Positions 10,741-22,795 of a DNA stretch of 64,000 nt are shown here, piece after piece. Every line of letters begins with the position of its first letter. Positions within the stretch are counted from its first letter, which is position 1. The position numbers and the translations under genes are program-made. The notes below the pieces were generated by a model that was not told the DNA's origin, searched no databases, and saw only the letters and a list, made by a program, of their open reading frames with translations. Origin of the DNA: Eonycteris spelaea (taxonomy: Eukaryota > Chordata > Mammalia > Chiroptera > Pteropodidae); the NCBI GenBank assembly GCA_003508835.1, contig PUFA01000068.1, forward strand, positions 7,192,001 to 7,256,000. The letters are read 5' to 3'.

Positions 10741-11839
10741 TAAACTATACCTGAAAGAAAATGCCCATGTTCTTAACTAAAAGATAATAATAATAAATAA
10801 ATTCATATGATAAATTTCAAATAACTATCTCATTCAGAGGCCCTAGATTGTATATAATTTAATGAGTGATTAAAAGAAAAAGAGGAGGGAGAGGAAAGCT
10901 TGGATTGTCACAAATAAATGAATTGTTTAGTTTGCTCAAATAAAAAAAAATCAATAAATAGGTCTACCTCTAGGTCTAACTGTTGTCACGTCAACAATAA
11001 CAACCAAAGTGAGGTTGATTCTTATGTTGTCTAAAATAAATTACTGCGTAACCCTGACTGACTCTCATTTGAGAATAACAAAATCACATGCTCATGAATA
11101 TATTCATCCATATAAATTAAATGTTGTAAAGTATTAGCCTACCATAACATTCATGCTAACAAACAATGAGAAAATCAGCTAGTTTGCTTTTCTGTTTTTT
11201 ACATTATCTTTGTCTGTTTTTATTTGTATTGGCTTATGACCTTGTAGATCTTACCAAATGAATGGATTGAAATGCTAATGTAGCTTTATTTAAGATTGGG
11301 AGGATTGGTGGAATCTGGACCTGTGAGGTATTTTATGTTTATCTATCATCACATAGCAAGAGCTTTATATACACAATAGTTTTTTCTCACATTTTTCTTA
11401 TACACAAAAGTATCTCTCACATTCGTTTTATAAGAAAACATGAAACAATTCATTTAGTGCAGATTTTGACTATTTGTGTTGGAAAAAGGTAAAAGGACAT
11501 TTAGCATGTATAAAAAGAAATTCAAAAAATAGTAAGGAAATTGGGTAATAACAGAACGAATTCTAGAACTTGAGGGAAAATATTCTTACACACATTGTTA
11601 ACAGAATCATTTAAAGCACAGAATTTAGGAAAGTAGTGATTCAATTCTATTTCACATAAATTGAGTTCTTAAAATAGGTAAAGCTTTATTATTGGCATTA
11701 CTGGAATGCTCTGTAGATAGGGATAGAGAAGAAGAACAGCATGAGGAAGACAGTTCTAAACCTCTAGTCATTTACAGCCTAGCAGGGCAACAATAATACT
11801 CTACAAAATAATCCGAACATATATGTCACTTCACCTTTT
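10741..11839. other. Unassigned DNA
   Basis: Low-GC, with short A runs and a small AAT patch near 10,785. No recognisable element and no coding frame. Confidence 0.45.
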
Positions 11840-12015
11840 AAAACTGCTTTCTCATTTGTTATGTCATATTACCCTCTCCTGAGTAAATAAGCAAGAAACT
11901 TGCTATTTTTCTTTATTTAAAGGGGGGGGGGTGGAAGGTGGGAAGGTTGACGATGGTGAGAGGTATTAAATGACTTGCTTAAGTCACTCAGCAAAACCAC
12001 AGATGGAACAAGGAC
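11840..12015 (-). mobile_element. Probable MIR SINE, antisense
   Basis: 'taaatgacttgcttaagtca' followed by 'ctcagcaaaaccacagatgg' is the antisense MIR half. A 10-base G run (11,922-11,931) sits where the MIR core would have its 'cccatttta' block. Confidence 0.55.
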
Positions 12016-12375
12016 TTACATTAACTCTTCTCATTGCAAAGGTCATAGGATGTGTAGAGGAATTTTGCACATTCGGACTGCTCACAGTCTCAGGCCCTCC
12101 TTCTATCTTATAATAGAAATCTCTCATCTCTCATTTTTCTCTCTCCAGTATGCAGGATTTTCAGAGGAACATAGGTGGAACTTGGTCAGAGCCGTAATAA
12201 CTTTCCTTGATTAATGAAATTAATGAGACAATGGTTGGGAAAACACTGAAAACTGAGTAAAAAAGAGAGAGTTTGATTATTAACCAAGCCAACACCCTCG
12301 GCATTATGACTTAAGAGTCGACAGTGCATCTTATAATGGAAGAAACTGCTCTGTTGGGAACTTGTGATAAATGGT
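12016..12375. other. Unassigned DNA
   Basis: Contains overlapping chance open frames (79 codons on each strand) and a CT patch near 12,120-12,150. No named element. Confidence 0.45.
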
Positions 12376-12379
12376 ATAG

Positions 12380-12812
12380 TGGTTTGAATAGCATCCCCCA
12401 AATTCATGTCTATCTGGAATTTCAAAATGGGCCTTATTTAGAAATAGAATTTTTTCATATGTAATAAGTTAAGGTGAGGTCATTTCCAATTAGAATGAGC
12501 CTTAAATCTAATGACTGGTATCCTTATAAGAAGAGGAGAGAACATACAAAGACACAAAAGACAAAGGTCAGGTGAAGATAGACGCAGAGATGGAAGTGAA
12601 CTAACTATAAGACAAGAAAATGCATAGGATTGCTGGGAGCCACCAGAAACTACAAAGAGGTAAGGCAAAAATTTTCCCTAGAACTTTCAGAAAGAGAATG
12701 CCCCTGCTTGATATCAGACTTCTAGTCTCCAGAACTGAGAGAGAATAGATTTTGTTGTTTTAAGCAACTCAGTTTTTGGCATTTTGTTATGGGAGCCCTA
12801 TGTGACTAATAT
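12380..12812 (+). mobile_element. MLT1 (MaLR) LTR, nearly complete
   Basis: Starts at 'tagtggtttgaatagcatcc' and runs through 'ggccttatttagaaatagaa', 'gtaataagttaaggtgaggt', 'ggtatccttataagaagagg', 'gctgggagccaccagaaact', 'gacttctagtctccagaact' to 'gttgttttaagcaactcagt' and 'cattttgttatgggagccc'. It fits an MLT1C/D-type solo LTR of about 430 bp. No internal retroviral sequence is attached. Confidence 0.9.
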
Positions 12813-12984
12813 TCATGGAGACTAGAAGAAAGGCAGGCAGCATATCTTCCCCTGAAGTTAAGGTACACTTACCTCAGAGAAAGTATTGGAGGAAGGAGGG
12901 AGTGTAGGAGAGCAGGAGAGGAGTGGTTGGTTGATAGGGAAAGTTTTCAAGGAGATAAATTTATTTATTAGTTGACTATAATAT

Positions 12985-13190
12985 TACAGACTATGTTTTT
13001 GTCAGTTTACATGTATTGTTTTCTATTAATTATCACAATCATATGATATAAATATGACACCATTTTTTTTTTAATTAAGGCTTAGATAGCCTAGGTGTCT
13101 AGCTAAAAGTTGCAAAATAATAAATGACAAAATCAGGAACAAAATCCATGCTTCCTGATTCCTAAGCATGCTTTCTTTCTTCTTAAGCCT
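12985..13190 (-). mobile_element. Probable MIR SINE, antisense
   Basis: 'tacatgtattgttttctatt', 'aattatcacaatcatatgat', 'ttaaggcttagatagcctag', then 'atccatgcttcctgattcct' follow antisense MIR order; the core is eroded and includes a T run. Confidence 0.5.
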
Positions 13191-14590
13191 GTAATTAAAT
13201 AGTTCTCTAAGAATATAGTAAATATTTCTCCCTTGAGATTTTTAAAACTAGTGAGGACACAGTAATAGGGAAATCTCAGATAAAATAGACCTCTGGCAGA
13301 GAGAGAAAATTGAATATCCTGATAGGTCTTTTCCAAGTCTAATTACTCTCACTCTGTGTAAGGCACCAACTAAATTCAAGTTCATTATCATTTTATTCTA
13401 AAAGTTAACTGAAAAACAAGATTGATTGACATTTTGGAGGTATTCAACATTTATATGCAGAAAATTTAGGAGACTTCAAACTCTCGAGAAAGCTTTTCTT
13501 AAGATAGCTCTTACTGTTTTTTACAGTGAAATACTCTGCACGAAAACAGATGCTTCAGAAAATTTGTGTTGCTACTCTTCCCAAGCTGATGACCTTGGTA
13601 TATTCAGGACCATGCAGGCAATGTGCAGGCGTCCTTACCTGAAAAAAAGAAATATTGTACGCTTTTTACGAAGTTCCTCTGTCTTCACAAATTCTGGCTC
13701 ATTTTCTTTCCTTTTCAAATATACTGAATCTGACCTCTATTTACAATTCTTATTCTAATAATAATAATAATACTATCAATTATAATTATAGTTGAAAGTA
13801 TCTTCATGTACTTCGTTTCATCTGATGCACATTATAGTGCATAGTACTCAGGTTTCAAAAAAGAAAGCATCTGTCAATGAAAATGACTTTGAGTAAAAGC
13901 ACAGGTGATGGGAGTCAGGATTGAATTTATAACTTTGCAATACTATTTCAGTCCTTACAAAACTTATCCCTCAATTTTAACTAGGGTGTTTAATGTTTAC
14001 ATTGGATGTTCTATGCTTAAAAACAAAATGGAAAAAAAAACAAACAAAAAACTTGGTAAAATTATGAAGGCTGTAAATTATATTTTTTTCATTTCTCATT
14101 GGTATCCTATGCAGGTATAGTTCCTATAACAATACGCACCTCTCAAGATGAAGAGATACTTTTAAGATTTATCTTCCTAAAGGATGTATATATATCCTGT
14201 CTATCCAAGATAACATTTGCAAAAATAATTTTTGTTCACTTAGGTTAAATAACTTTCCTTAACCAATATCATTAATTTCCAAAGAACACCTGAAGTAAAT
14301 TTTCTTCTTGGGACTTTTAAAGTCAATAAAATAATTAATTGTAAAACTGACATCTTTCCCTATCCCTTACCTTGACATATAAATGTATCTAAAATTAATA
14401 TGTAGATACACTTCAAGTGTGCCTTGGACGCTAACTTCAGATTCCTACCCACTACTAGAACATGGAGCCCTGTGAGTTTGAACAATTTCTATGCTGACCC
14501 AACCAGTCTTCATACAAAGGAAGAGTAAGCCATTATCACAGGATCCATCTTTGTTTTCTCTTATTTACCTTTTAACACTAAATCATTCAG
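13191..14590. other. Unassigned DNA
   Basis: About 1.4 kb without a nameable element. It includes a 110-codon + strand frame (13,426-13,758) rich in F, C and S with no domain I recognise, no good start context and no neighbouring exon signals, so I treat it as chance. A short (TAA) patch follows at 13,756-13,773. Confidence 0.4.
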
Positions 14591-14599
14591 TCCTATCTT

Positions 14600-15335
14600 T
14601 TCTACAGCCTAAATATGAGTCAACTATGCAAGTTCTGTCCATCTCCTCTGCCCCCCCCCATTCAAACCACAGTCTCTCTCTTGGACCACTGAAACTTGTC
14701 TCTAAACCTCTTGTTCATCATCTGTCTTCCACAGTGCCATCTGAACAGTCTTTCTAAAACTCAAATATGATCACATCACTCAGTTCACTAAAACTGTTCA
14801 GTAGCTTCAAAGTGCGCTCACTATAAAGTCCATATTTTCTAACAGGTGTGCAGATCCCTTCATGGTCTGGCTGTTGTCCCATCTTCCTCTTATCCATTCT
14901 TCCTTGCCTGTCTCCTCTCCCTTTCCCTCCCACTACTTGTTGTTCTAGCTACAGTATACTATTTTCAAGTCAGTGAAGACTGTGCATGCCCAGATCTCTA
15001 GACTTTGTACATACTGATTTCTTTACACAAAATATTTGTTCTACTGTAAAATTTCCACCTGTTCTCCATGTTTTCGTAGAGACCATTTTCTCTATGCAGC
15101 ATTCTCTGAAGACTGACTCCAACCCTGACCTAACTACTGCCACACTATGAATCATTAGCTGATTGTCCCCCTGTGCTATCCCATACTATCTTCATTACTA
15201 CAGTAGTTGGCCCTTATTACAATAACTTATTGATCAGACTTAATAATCTAAATTCTGGAGATATTTTGCTCTCTTATTTGTTGTAGCATCTACAAGGTAC
15301 TCAATAAATATTTTATGGATATTTGAATGAGTGAA
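14600..15335 (+). mobile_element. L2 LINE 3' region, long copy
   Basis: Over 700 bp in L2 order: 'ccacagtgccatctgaacag', 'tatgatcacatcactcagtt', 'atcccttcatggtctggctg', 'cttgcctgtctcctctccc', 'gaccattttctctatgcagc', 'ctgactccaaccctgaccta', 'tacaaggtactcaataaata', then a 'tgaatgagtgaatg' tail. It covers the L2 3' coding end and 3' UTR and is the best-preserved L2 in the window. No frame survives; the 88-codon frame at 14,491-14,757 is a shadow. Confidence 0.85.
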
Positions 15336-15373
15336 TGAATGAATGAGTGAATGAATGAATGAGTAAATGAATA
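15325..15373 (+). repeat. (GAAT/GAGT)n microsatellite at L2 tail
   Basis: Eleven or so interrupted tetranucleotide units ('gaatgagtgaatgaatgaat'). They grew from the natural 'tgaatgaatg' tail of the adjacent L2. Confidence 0.85.
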
Positions 15374-16164
15374 GGTAAATAGCATTTCTCAGCCACAAAA
15401 TGTTTTATATTGGAACCTTAAAATATAAGATATACACTTTAATATAAATGTAATTCTTACTTTAGACAGAAAATACCCTCATACACTTATGTTCTTTTAA
15501 CTAGGTTTCCTTAGCTATTTTTTTTATTGGTTCCTATTTCACAATTTCATCCAACTACCCTAATACCACTTTAACAGTGTCTATGCAATTATGAAATAAA
15601 ATTCTCTAAAGCAGGGGTATATGTTTGAATAGATAAAGCTGTTACATGGATACACTTAGATGCTTTGAGAGGAGCCATTTGCTTACCCTGAGTCAAGATG
15701 CTGCCAAGTTTGACAGATATGGTCAAAGGAGTACCTGGCACTTAAAAAGGTCAGAGAAGTTAGGCATGACTGAATTGTTCACAGATGACTGAGGCTGTCC
15801 GTGCTATTTGAAATAATCCATCCTGAAGATGCTAGAGATGAATTTGCTTCCTTTAGCCCCAGGAAGTTCTGTCTTCATAATGACTTCTGTGTCACTTTCT
15901 GCCTGTCCTTGCCCCACACATGTTTTCTATGAAGACATTCACATATTCACTTGGTGTCTCACCTGGACCTTTTTATGAATCTCACGAAACAAACTTAGTT
16001 TATGAAAATCTTAATTTCTCGGTTTGAGAAAAGGTCATGTGAAAAGAATTCTGTCAGTATTTAAACTCTTGTTTCTGCATAGAGTCTCTCTAGGCTGAGG
16101 AGGAAGAATGGAACAAGAAAGAACCTATGGCTTGATTTGACTCTGAATTGAAATATTAATGAAA
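15374..16164. other. Unassigned DNA
   Basis: No repeat or coding frame recognised in about 790 bp. The portion 15,680-15,960 is slightly less AT-rich. Confidence 0.45.
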
Positions 16165-16290
16165 AAACACTCCTTGTGTCATTTTATTAATTTACTCATG
16201 GTGTACCCTATTGGGTTAGACACTAGGATTACAGAAAAGTATGAGACACAGTCTCTTTTCTTGAGGATCTAACCATGGATTGGGTTGGGG
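16165..16290 (-). mobile_element. L2 3' fragment, antisense
   Basis: 'attttattaatttactcatg' then 'gggttagacactaggattac' then 'cagtctcttttcttgaggat' is a reversed L2 tail: tail, 'ctaggcactggggata', 'ccctgccctcaagg'. Confidence 0.55.
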
Positions 16291-16339
16291 TAGGCAGGCA
16301 AGTGATAGAAAACTATTGAGCAGCATAATTACAGTTATT

Positions 16340-16515
16340 GGAATTAGTTCATTCATTTAATCGATAAGCATTTCCTCAGCATCTACTATGAATTTTATTT
16401 TGTGTTAGATAGTGGCATACAAAGATTATAAATAAAACATTTGTGCTCTCAAGAGATTTTTCAACTCTCAGTGAAAAAAGATAAGATAAACAATGATATT
16501 ACAAAGGAAAATATA
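16340..16515 (-). mobile_element. L2 3' fragment, antisense (second)
   Basis: 'agttcattcatttaatcgat', 'aagcatttcctcagcatcta', 'ctatgaattttattttgtgt', 'ctctcaagagatttttcaac'. Same orientation as the preceding L2 piece but repeats the tail, so it is a separate copy. Confidence 0.7.
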
Positions 16516-16880
16516 CTATCAAGGAAGGGATTCTAGCGTGCCTATTACTTATCCATCTTATCTTTGGAATAATAATTCCCCTATACACATTGAAATAATT
16601 TGATGACTCTCCTCATTGGCAGGCCACATTTTTTTCATACTGTCTACATAAGACAAAGGGAAAAGGAAAAAGTAAAAATGTGGCTTGAATTTCGGGAATA
16701 CTGGATCATGCTTTCCATTTGTTCTCTAAATATTTAGGTGGCTTTGCAGAACAATTTCAGTGGATAGCACTCCAGTGTCTTTCAGACTGGCATTTAGAAG
16801 CTGAAGGTCATCTCTGAAGGAAACTAATGAGAATTAGCCAAGACCTCTGTCTTGTCCAGAACTAGGTTATAGATACTACA
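16516..16880. other. Unassigned DNA
   Basis: About 365 bp with no nameable repeat or frame. Confidence 0.45.
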
Positions 16881-16887
16881 CTGTCTA

Positions 16888-17068
16888 CCCCAGTGGGTCT
16901 AAAACTCAGCTGCAATTAAATAGCAGTAGAGAGCTCCTTAAAAAGTGCTAAATAAATATACACCAGCAATACTAATTCAGTCTCTGTGGTGAGACCAGGA
17001 ATCTGTATTGAATATATTGCCCAGGTAATTCTGATGTACCACTTGCTTAGAATCACTAACCTGCAGTT
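16888..17068 (+). mobile_element. MER5 (hAT-Charlie) DNA transposon relic
   Basis: 'cagtgggtctaaaactcagc' is the 5' terminal inverted repeat wording (consensus 'cagtggttctcaaactt'). It continues 'agagctccttaaaaagtgct', 'atactaattcagtctctgtg', 'aggaatctgtattgaatata' and 'cccaggtaattctgatgtac', ending 'ttagaatcactaac'. Length about 180 bp, near full for MER5A/B. Non-autonomous and long dead. Confidence 0.85.
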
Positions 17069-17071
17069 TTA

Positions 17072-17495
17072 ACACCAAAGTCTGGCATGGCATTAAAGAC
17101 TCTTCATGATTTGGCCCCACTTTATCTCTCTAGAGAGATGTTTTGTTACAGCCATGCTATCATCCCATCTCAGTACTCAATAAACAACCTTACTTTTGCT
17201 TTCCACTATTTCATACATTCTGTTTACTTCATCTGTCCTTTGAGACACATCAGACCATGGCTCCTCTTTTTGAGGCATAAGCCAAGTTTCTCTTGCCTGA
17301 GAAGTTCCTGATTTCTTACACCAGCCTTAGCTGCTTTCTTCTCTATACTACCAGGGAGCACATTTTGTTTAAACCTAGACTGTAAATACATATTTCTCCC
17401 AACTAGATTACAAATACCAAGGCTATTTTCATTTATCTCTGCATTGAAATGCCTACTAATTATTCTTGAAATATATTGGATATTCATTAATGACT
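17072..17495 (+). mobile_element. L2 LINE 3' region
   Basis: 'taaagactcttcatgatttg' plus 'gccccactttatctctctag' is the L2 'cctacatgatctggccccc' region. It is followed by 'gctttccactatttcataca', 'gacacatcagaccatggctc' and a tail at 'atatattggatattcattaa'. Directly abuts MER5. The 74-codon frame inside is chance. Confidence 0.8.
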
Positions 17496-18699
17496 ATTAG
17501 GTACATGAAAAGAATATGAGAAAAGATAAGCAGTTGTCAAAATTAAGGCATAACATCATAGTAGGAATTTAGTCACAAGACTGTTTTTGTACCAATTTGG
17601 AGGAAATTGGGGAGTTGGATAGTTTATTCAGACAGGAGTGAACCAGCTATGATTGTTTTATTAAGATCTAGATCAAAGAAGACTTAATAAAAAATAAGAT
17701 CTACATTAAACCTATTTAATGTAGAATAATTCCAGGTCCTGGGTTGCCTAGGTGTGTAGGTGGTAGTAAAATGGCCCCAGAAAGTGGAAAAAAGAAAGAC
17801 AAAGATATACATGTCATTAGATGAAAAATGTGCCAACTGCATTTTGTAAGTTTGCCTAATCTCTTACTGAATATTTTTTCTCACCTCCTTTCTCAGCTAG
17901 ATTTGAGTTGCACCTTTCCCCTTCATAAAGTACTTTAAGCACTGAGATGAATATAAAAACTGGTCAGAGCCCTTTGATAAGAAAATCTTATGTCCAGGCA
18001 ATTGTGGATGCCATGTTTTCCCTGGAATGATATATAACAAAGAACAGATATTAGCTTATGAAGTATCAAGTCTTTTTTTATGCAACAAGTTTAAGAGGAA
18101 ATACATTTGTTTTGTATAGAATGGGTTAATAATTACCCAGAGGCAATAGTGGCAGGCCACATCTTCCATAGAACCATCTCCAGAATCACAGGGCCACTTT
18201 TTTTTTCATACTATATTCTTAACTAACACATTCACTCTAGGTGTGTGCATTAATATGGACATATAAAAGAGAGAAGGGCTATGTGGAAGATAGTCATTCT
18301 AGGCATGCATTCTAAAGCTAATACCAGGTCCTTGTACAAATTAAGCTCTTTGATTAAATATTGATGATTCTTCTTTCTCTTATTATCAGTCTGTGTGTCC
18401 ATTTGTTCCAGATAAATTTATTGTCTAGTTAGAATTCTTTCTCTTTTCAGCTAATATAAATTATTATATCCATAAACCAATGTGGATAGATGCATTTCAT
18501 TTCATAGCTTATTGCGGTAAATTTATGATCCAAACTCGGTGTTGAAAAGTAAACTCAGAGGGAGATTTACAATTGATTAGTAATCTCTGTTCTGTATGCA
18601 AGAAGTTGAGAATGGTGGCTTATAGTCCAGATACTTGCCACCCCTCACACAAACCAACCCACAGCTCTCTTGTGTGTGCTTGCACACGCTTGCACATGG
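17496..18699. other. Unassigned DNA
   Basis: 1.2 kb without an element I can name. No CpG clustering and no frame above chance. Confidence 0.45.
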
Positions 18700-18718
18700 T
18701 CTCTCTCTCTCTCTCTCT

Positions 18719-18758
<40 letters not shown>

Positions 18759-18807
18759 CTCTTTCTCTCTCTCTTTCTTTCTCTCTTTCTCTCTCTTTCT
18801 TTCTCTG
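18700..18807 (+). repeat. (CT)n pyrimidine tract, 108 bp
   Basis: Pure C/T apart from two single A interruptions near 18,722 and 18,756; mostly CT dinucleotides, with TTTC-type variants toward the 3' end. It is preceded by a TG/CA-rich patch and followed by (TA)4. It generates two chance serine/leucine-repeat frames that are not genes. Confidence 0.95.
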
Positions 18808-19489
18808 TATATATATGAAATAAGCCCTGATCATTATTGAAGAATCACCAAATTCAGTTTTAAAACTAACCAAGATCACAGATTGGAAAAAAGAACTTTT
18901 AGCCTTTTAATAGCTGTTCTCGAACTCACAACATTAACCCCAAACACCACACGCACACCCAAAAGTTATTCTATCAAGCATTTGGTGTGAGCCTAAGTGA
19001 GAAAAGCAATTTTATGAAATCTTAAAAATAAGGTAGCTTGCGAAGAAAGGTTTCACATTTCCAAATGCATTAGGAAGAAAATGGGACCTTAAAGTAGTTC
19101 TAAAAGAATGAATGAGGCATTTTTTTTTTACAATATAAGTATAAAATAGAAGGTTTGTAATTTGAACCATACCATTTTCGACTATGAGATTAAATAAACA
19201 CAGAATCTCAATGCACTTAGGTGACAGTGTTTGTGAGCACAGTTTAAAAAAATTGTTGTTGTTGTTGTTTTTTAGTAATTTTAAAACGCCATTAGCAGTA
19301 AACAATAGTGATTCTTTATAATTAATTACGTTTAAGATAAAATACTACCAATAAGCATACATTGGTAAGATTGTTTAAAATGATCTCAAGGTATTCATGT
19401 ACTTATTCAATTATTATTCTTTTTATAATATACATGCTAAATTTTATCATTTGATAAAAAATATTTAAATATGCTATTTCTTTTTTATT
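18808..19489. other. Unassigned DNA
   Basis: Contains a (GTT)5 patch near 19,253-19,270 and short A/T runs. The 97-codon antisense frame (19,012-19,305) is low-complexity and unsupported. Confidence 0.45.
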
Positions 19490-19660
19490 TTAAGTAAATA
19501 AGTAGTCCTGCAAGTAGATAATATGATTCCTCCCATTTGCATGAGTAAAATAAAAAGTAGATTCTGAAATGTTCTAAGTGTACTAAGCAAATGTATGAGA
19601 TACGAACTAACCTAGACCCTTGGATTCTGAAATCCAGACATCTATTCCACATTGCTTTTT
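19490..19660 (-). mobile_element. Possible MIR SINE, antisense
   Basis: 'ttcctcccatttgcatgagt' and 'agacccttggattctgaaat' followed by 'ccacattgctttttagaatg' fit the antisense MIR core and 5' end, with many substitutions. Confidence 0.45.
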
Positions 19661-20554
19661 AGAATGATTTATATATACACATGTCTCAGAAAGTAGATTT
19701 TCTTAGCATAAAATCCTAGGAAATCTATAAATCATCTTGGATCACTGATATTTAAGATATAAGTAAATCGTACTATTTGTTTTCAATGATTGAAACAAAG
19801 AAGCTAAGTAAAGCTCTTATTCGATGTCTGTTGTTAATGCATAATACATTAAATCTAGTGAAAGTACACAATTTGATTCAAATGCTATTTTTAAAATAAT
19901 TTTATCTTACAAATAAGGTGTTTCTAAAATAATTGTTTAGCAAGGCCCCCTGTCTTCCAGTCTCCACGCTCGGTTCCTCAGATGCAGAGCCAGCTATCCT
20001 CTTATGTGTAGCACCATTCTTGTGGCTGGTGAAGAAATTAAAATGGCCTTAATAGAGTAATTCTGGTCATGTAGCAGCAGTCACTGTTTTAGAAGGGAAC
20101 TGTCGTGTGTAGTAGAACCTAATAAACTTGACTTTAAATATCAATGTACCACTTAGAAACTGCATCTTGAAACGAGTTATGTTTACCTCATCAACTCTAT
20201 TTTCCTTTAGTGTAATTCATGTGTAAAATTAAGAAGATATCAAGTATTTAATAATACTAGTCTTCCACAGGCCTCTGTATTATGATTTTCAAACAGAATT
20301 ACCATCAAGTTTTATTATTCCCATGGTTATTCCCTAGATGATCTGCTTAGTATTCCTCAGAGGCCCCACATTAAGATCTAACGAAGCATCAATATAATTC
20401 CAGAGCAGAACTCTCTAGAACTTCTGAGTAGAATCTGTGCCCTACTGCCTCCTGTACATCTTGGGTGTGTTCTGCCAGGACTCTTGCCAACTGATTACCA
20501 TTGTATCCTCAACGTTACGTGGGGCCTAAGATGTCATGGGAGCATAAGGGCATA
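19661..20554. other. Unassigned DNA
   Basis: About 900 bp with no recognisable repeat and no coding signal. Confidence 0.45.
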
Positions 20555-20697
20555 ACAGGGTAAAGTTGCTTGCAGTGAGGTTGGACAAGTTAGCGGAGCC
20601 AGGTCATACAGGTGGTCATGGAAAGGAATCCAGATTTAATTCCGAGGCTAGTGGGAAACCATGGTGGGTTTTTAAGCAAAAGACAAGACTTGTTGAA
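20555..20697 (-). mobile_element. L2 fragment, antisense
   Basis: 'ggagccaggtcatacaggtg', 'catggaaaggaatccagatt', 'gggaaaccatggtgggtttt', 'taagcaaaagacaagacttg' is the reverse complement of the L2 stretch ending in 'aatggcttcccatctcactc'. It stops at the start of the next MIR. Confidence 0.7.
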
Positions 20698-20699
20698 GT

Positions 20700-20905
20700 T
20701 CTTTCTCTGCCTCTTGTGGTTATGTGATTTGAGTCAATTCACGTAGATGTTTCGAGCCTCAGTTTCCACGTCATGAAAGAGAGATACTGATATATCAGCA
20801 ACTCAACAACAGGTAATAGTGAGAATCACATCAGAGAATACATGTGGAAAGCATTTGTAAATTGTAAAGTCATACAAGCAAGTGTCATAAATAGCAGTAA
20901 TACCA
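20700..20905 (+). mobile_element. MIR SINE
   Basis: 'tgcctcttgtggttatgtga', 'tttgagtcaattcacgtaga', 'cgagcctcagtttccacgtc' then 'gtggaaagcatttgtaaatt' and 'gtcataaatagcag' is the full sense MIR order. Confidence 0.8.
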
Positions 20906-21265
20906 GAAGATCATTTCTGGCACATATTGTAAATCTACAAATAGAGATGGAAGATAGACCCTTTGATTTTATTTTTCATTTTATTGTTTTTTTTTATACT
21001 ACATGAAATTGAGAGGAATAAATTCTTGCCACTTTCAGCACTCCTTAGCAATGGCTAGACGTGGAGTGGAGGGAAAAACCTCGCAGAGGATATAAGTGAT
21101 TCGGGCTAACACAGCACACTGGACCTGGGGAGTTTTGTAATGTCAAAACAACCATTTTTTTTTTTTTTCTGAAACTGCTGAAAAAATAGGAGTTTCTTCT
21201 TGATTTCACCATTTGGAGATGGGACAAAGGAGAGATTTCTTCAATAGCATCTGTGGCTTTCTCTC
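20906..21265. other. Unassigned DNA with T run
   Basis: Includes a 14-base T run at 21,155-21,168. Nothing else recognised. Confidence 0.4.
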
Positions 21266-21267
21266 AA

Positions 21268-21530
21268 ATCATTCATTTCTTGTTTATTCCACAAACTTTA
21301 CTGAGCATCTCATTGATATGTTAGACCCTCTGAATCCTCATCTACAAAAGGAGGACTAAAAATGATAAATGATATTTATATGCACATCAGGAATTGTACT
21401 AACAATTTACATGTGTTATCTTGTTTAATTTTCAATGTTTTGATGTAAATAGGTATTAAACATAACTTTTACATGTGAGGGATGTGAAGGTCATGGGCCA
21501 GCCCAGGTCACACTAGAAAGCTTCAAGCTT
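21268..21530 (-). mobile_element. MIR/L2-type fragment, antisense
   Basis: 'tccacaaactttactgagca' is an antisense L2/MIR tail. The block 'aacaatttacatgtgttatc', 'ttgtttaattttcaatgttt', then 'cccaggtcacactagaaagc' is antisense MIR. Possibly two elements. Confidence 0.6.
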
Positions 21531-21839
21531 ACCTTGAGCTCACTCTTTTTGACTTGAAAAACAAAGCTCTGAATGCTACAATGACCAAACATAGTTTAAC
21601 TGAAGATGAAAGGTGAGGACAAGTGTCACATGTTCTGTCAGTCTAGTTATTTGACAAGCCTGTCTGTGAAGGGGGTCGTGGCATTGAGGGGCAGTTGCAG
21701 TAGTTAACCTTCACACTCTACGTTGGAGAATCCCCTTTCTATCTTCCTTCATCCCAGGCTACCTGATAGGTTGGATCAGGTATAAAATAAATGAAAATTT
21801 TTATTTCATCTGTGGAGAGACAGCTTGGTAACTGGGAAG
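21531..21839. other. Unassigned DNA
   Basis: About 310 bp, no element recognised. Confidence 0.4.
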
Positions 21840-21841
21840 AT

Positions 21842-22075
21842 ACTATGTTTTGGTATTAGAGATCTGAGCTCAAATCTTAGCTCTGCTGTTGAGAAACTGT
21901 GACTGGATCAGTTATTTAACTTTGAACCTTTCTCTTCCGGAAAGGGAAAACTTTATAAAGAGGAAAACTAACGGAGATTTTGTGAAAATAAGCTGTGACA
22001 CATGTAAAGCACATAGCACGGCTCCTGGCATAAAGTGGGGGCTCAGCCAGTGCCAGCTGGGGGTGGCAGAGCAAA
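21842..22075 (+). mobile_element. MIR SINE
   Basis: 'gagatctgagctcaaatctt', 'agctctgctgttgagaaact', 'ggatcagttatttaactttg', 'catgtaaagcacatagcacg', 'ctcctggcataaagtggggg'. Full-length sense MIR. The 104-codon frame (21,889-22,203) that crosses it is made mainly of MIR and is not a gene. Confidence 0.8.
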
Positions 22076-22600
22076 GCCGTAACAATAATGCCACTAGGAG
22101 GAATGGCCGTGCAGATGCAGCAGCGACGTTCTTTCTCTTTGTTTGTTCAGATGCTGCCTTTATAATTATAATGAATTATTTTAAAATTCAAAGTCCATTC
22201 TAGAGATCAAGAAAAATGATAGTGGGTTTCCTATAATTAATGGCATTTTTTAGCATTTCAGTCTGATTATAAATAGAATATAAGATGCCTTCTGTGGTGA
22301 ATAACGTGTCTTTCTAGTTTTCTAGATTTATGAATTTAGCCCATGTGAAATTAATTATTGTGGGTGTATACATGGATGTGAAACATCTGGAATAATAGGA
22401 TTTTATTGTTAATAGACTTCTCAGGAGCTTATGACAAACATCCTTATAATAGCAACATATGCTGCTAGTTTAATGAGAACCATCGCTGACAATTAATGGT
22501 TCTTGCGCTTTCAGTAAATTATATTTTCAGATTTTTGTATTCTTTATTTTTATCTTTATGGTTTCAGTTTGTGACTTGTGTGAAATTAAAGCCAGAGCTT
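22076..22600. other. Unassigned DNA
   Basis: AT-rich, about 525 bp, no element identified. Confidence 0.45.
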
Positions 22601-22604
22601 CTTA

Positions 22605-22795
22605 CAGAGGAAAAAATGTTTATTGAATGTGTACTATGTGCAGGCATTGTGTTATATATATTATTTATATGTGAGCATACATGAACATCTAATTACTTTT
22701 GAACTTCAAAGCAATTAGGCATTTCTTTATTTATAAACAAGGAAACTGAGTGATGGTAAGAAAATAACTTACCACTATGAGTGTCCAACTTAGAA
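22605..22795 (-). mobile_element. MIR SINE, antisense
   Basis: 'tttattgaatgtgtactatg', 'tgcaggcattgtgttatata', 'cttcaaagcaattaggcatt', 'aacaaggaaactgagtgatg'. Confidence 0.75.

Noticed and set aside
13426..13758. 110-codon + strand frame
   Set aside because: No motif, poor start context and no family resemblance.
18573..18823. Serine/leucine-repeat frames
   Set aside because: Produced by the CT microsatellite.
21889..22203. 104-codon + strand frame
   Set aside because: Mostly translated MIR sequence.
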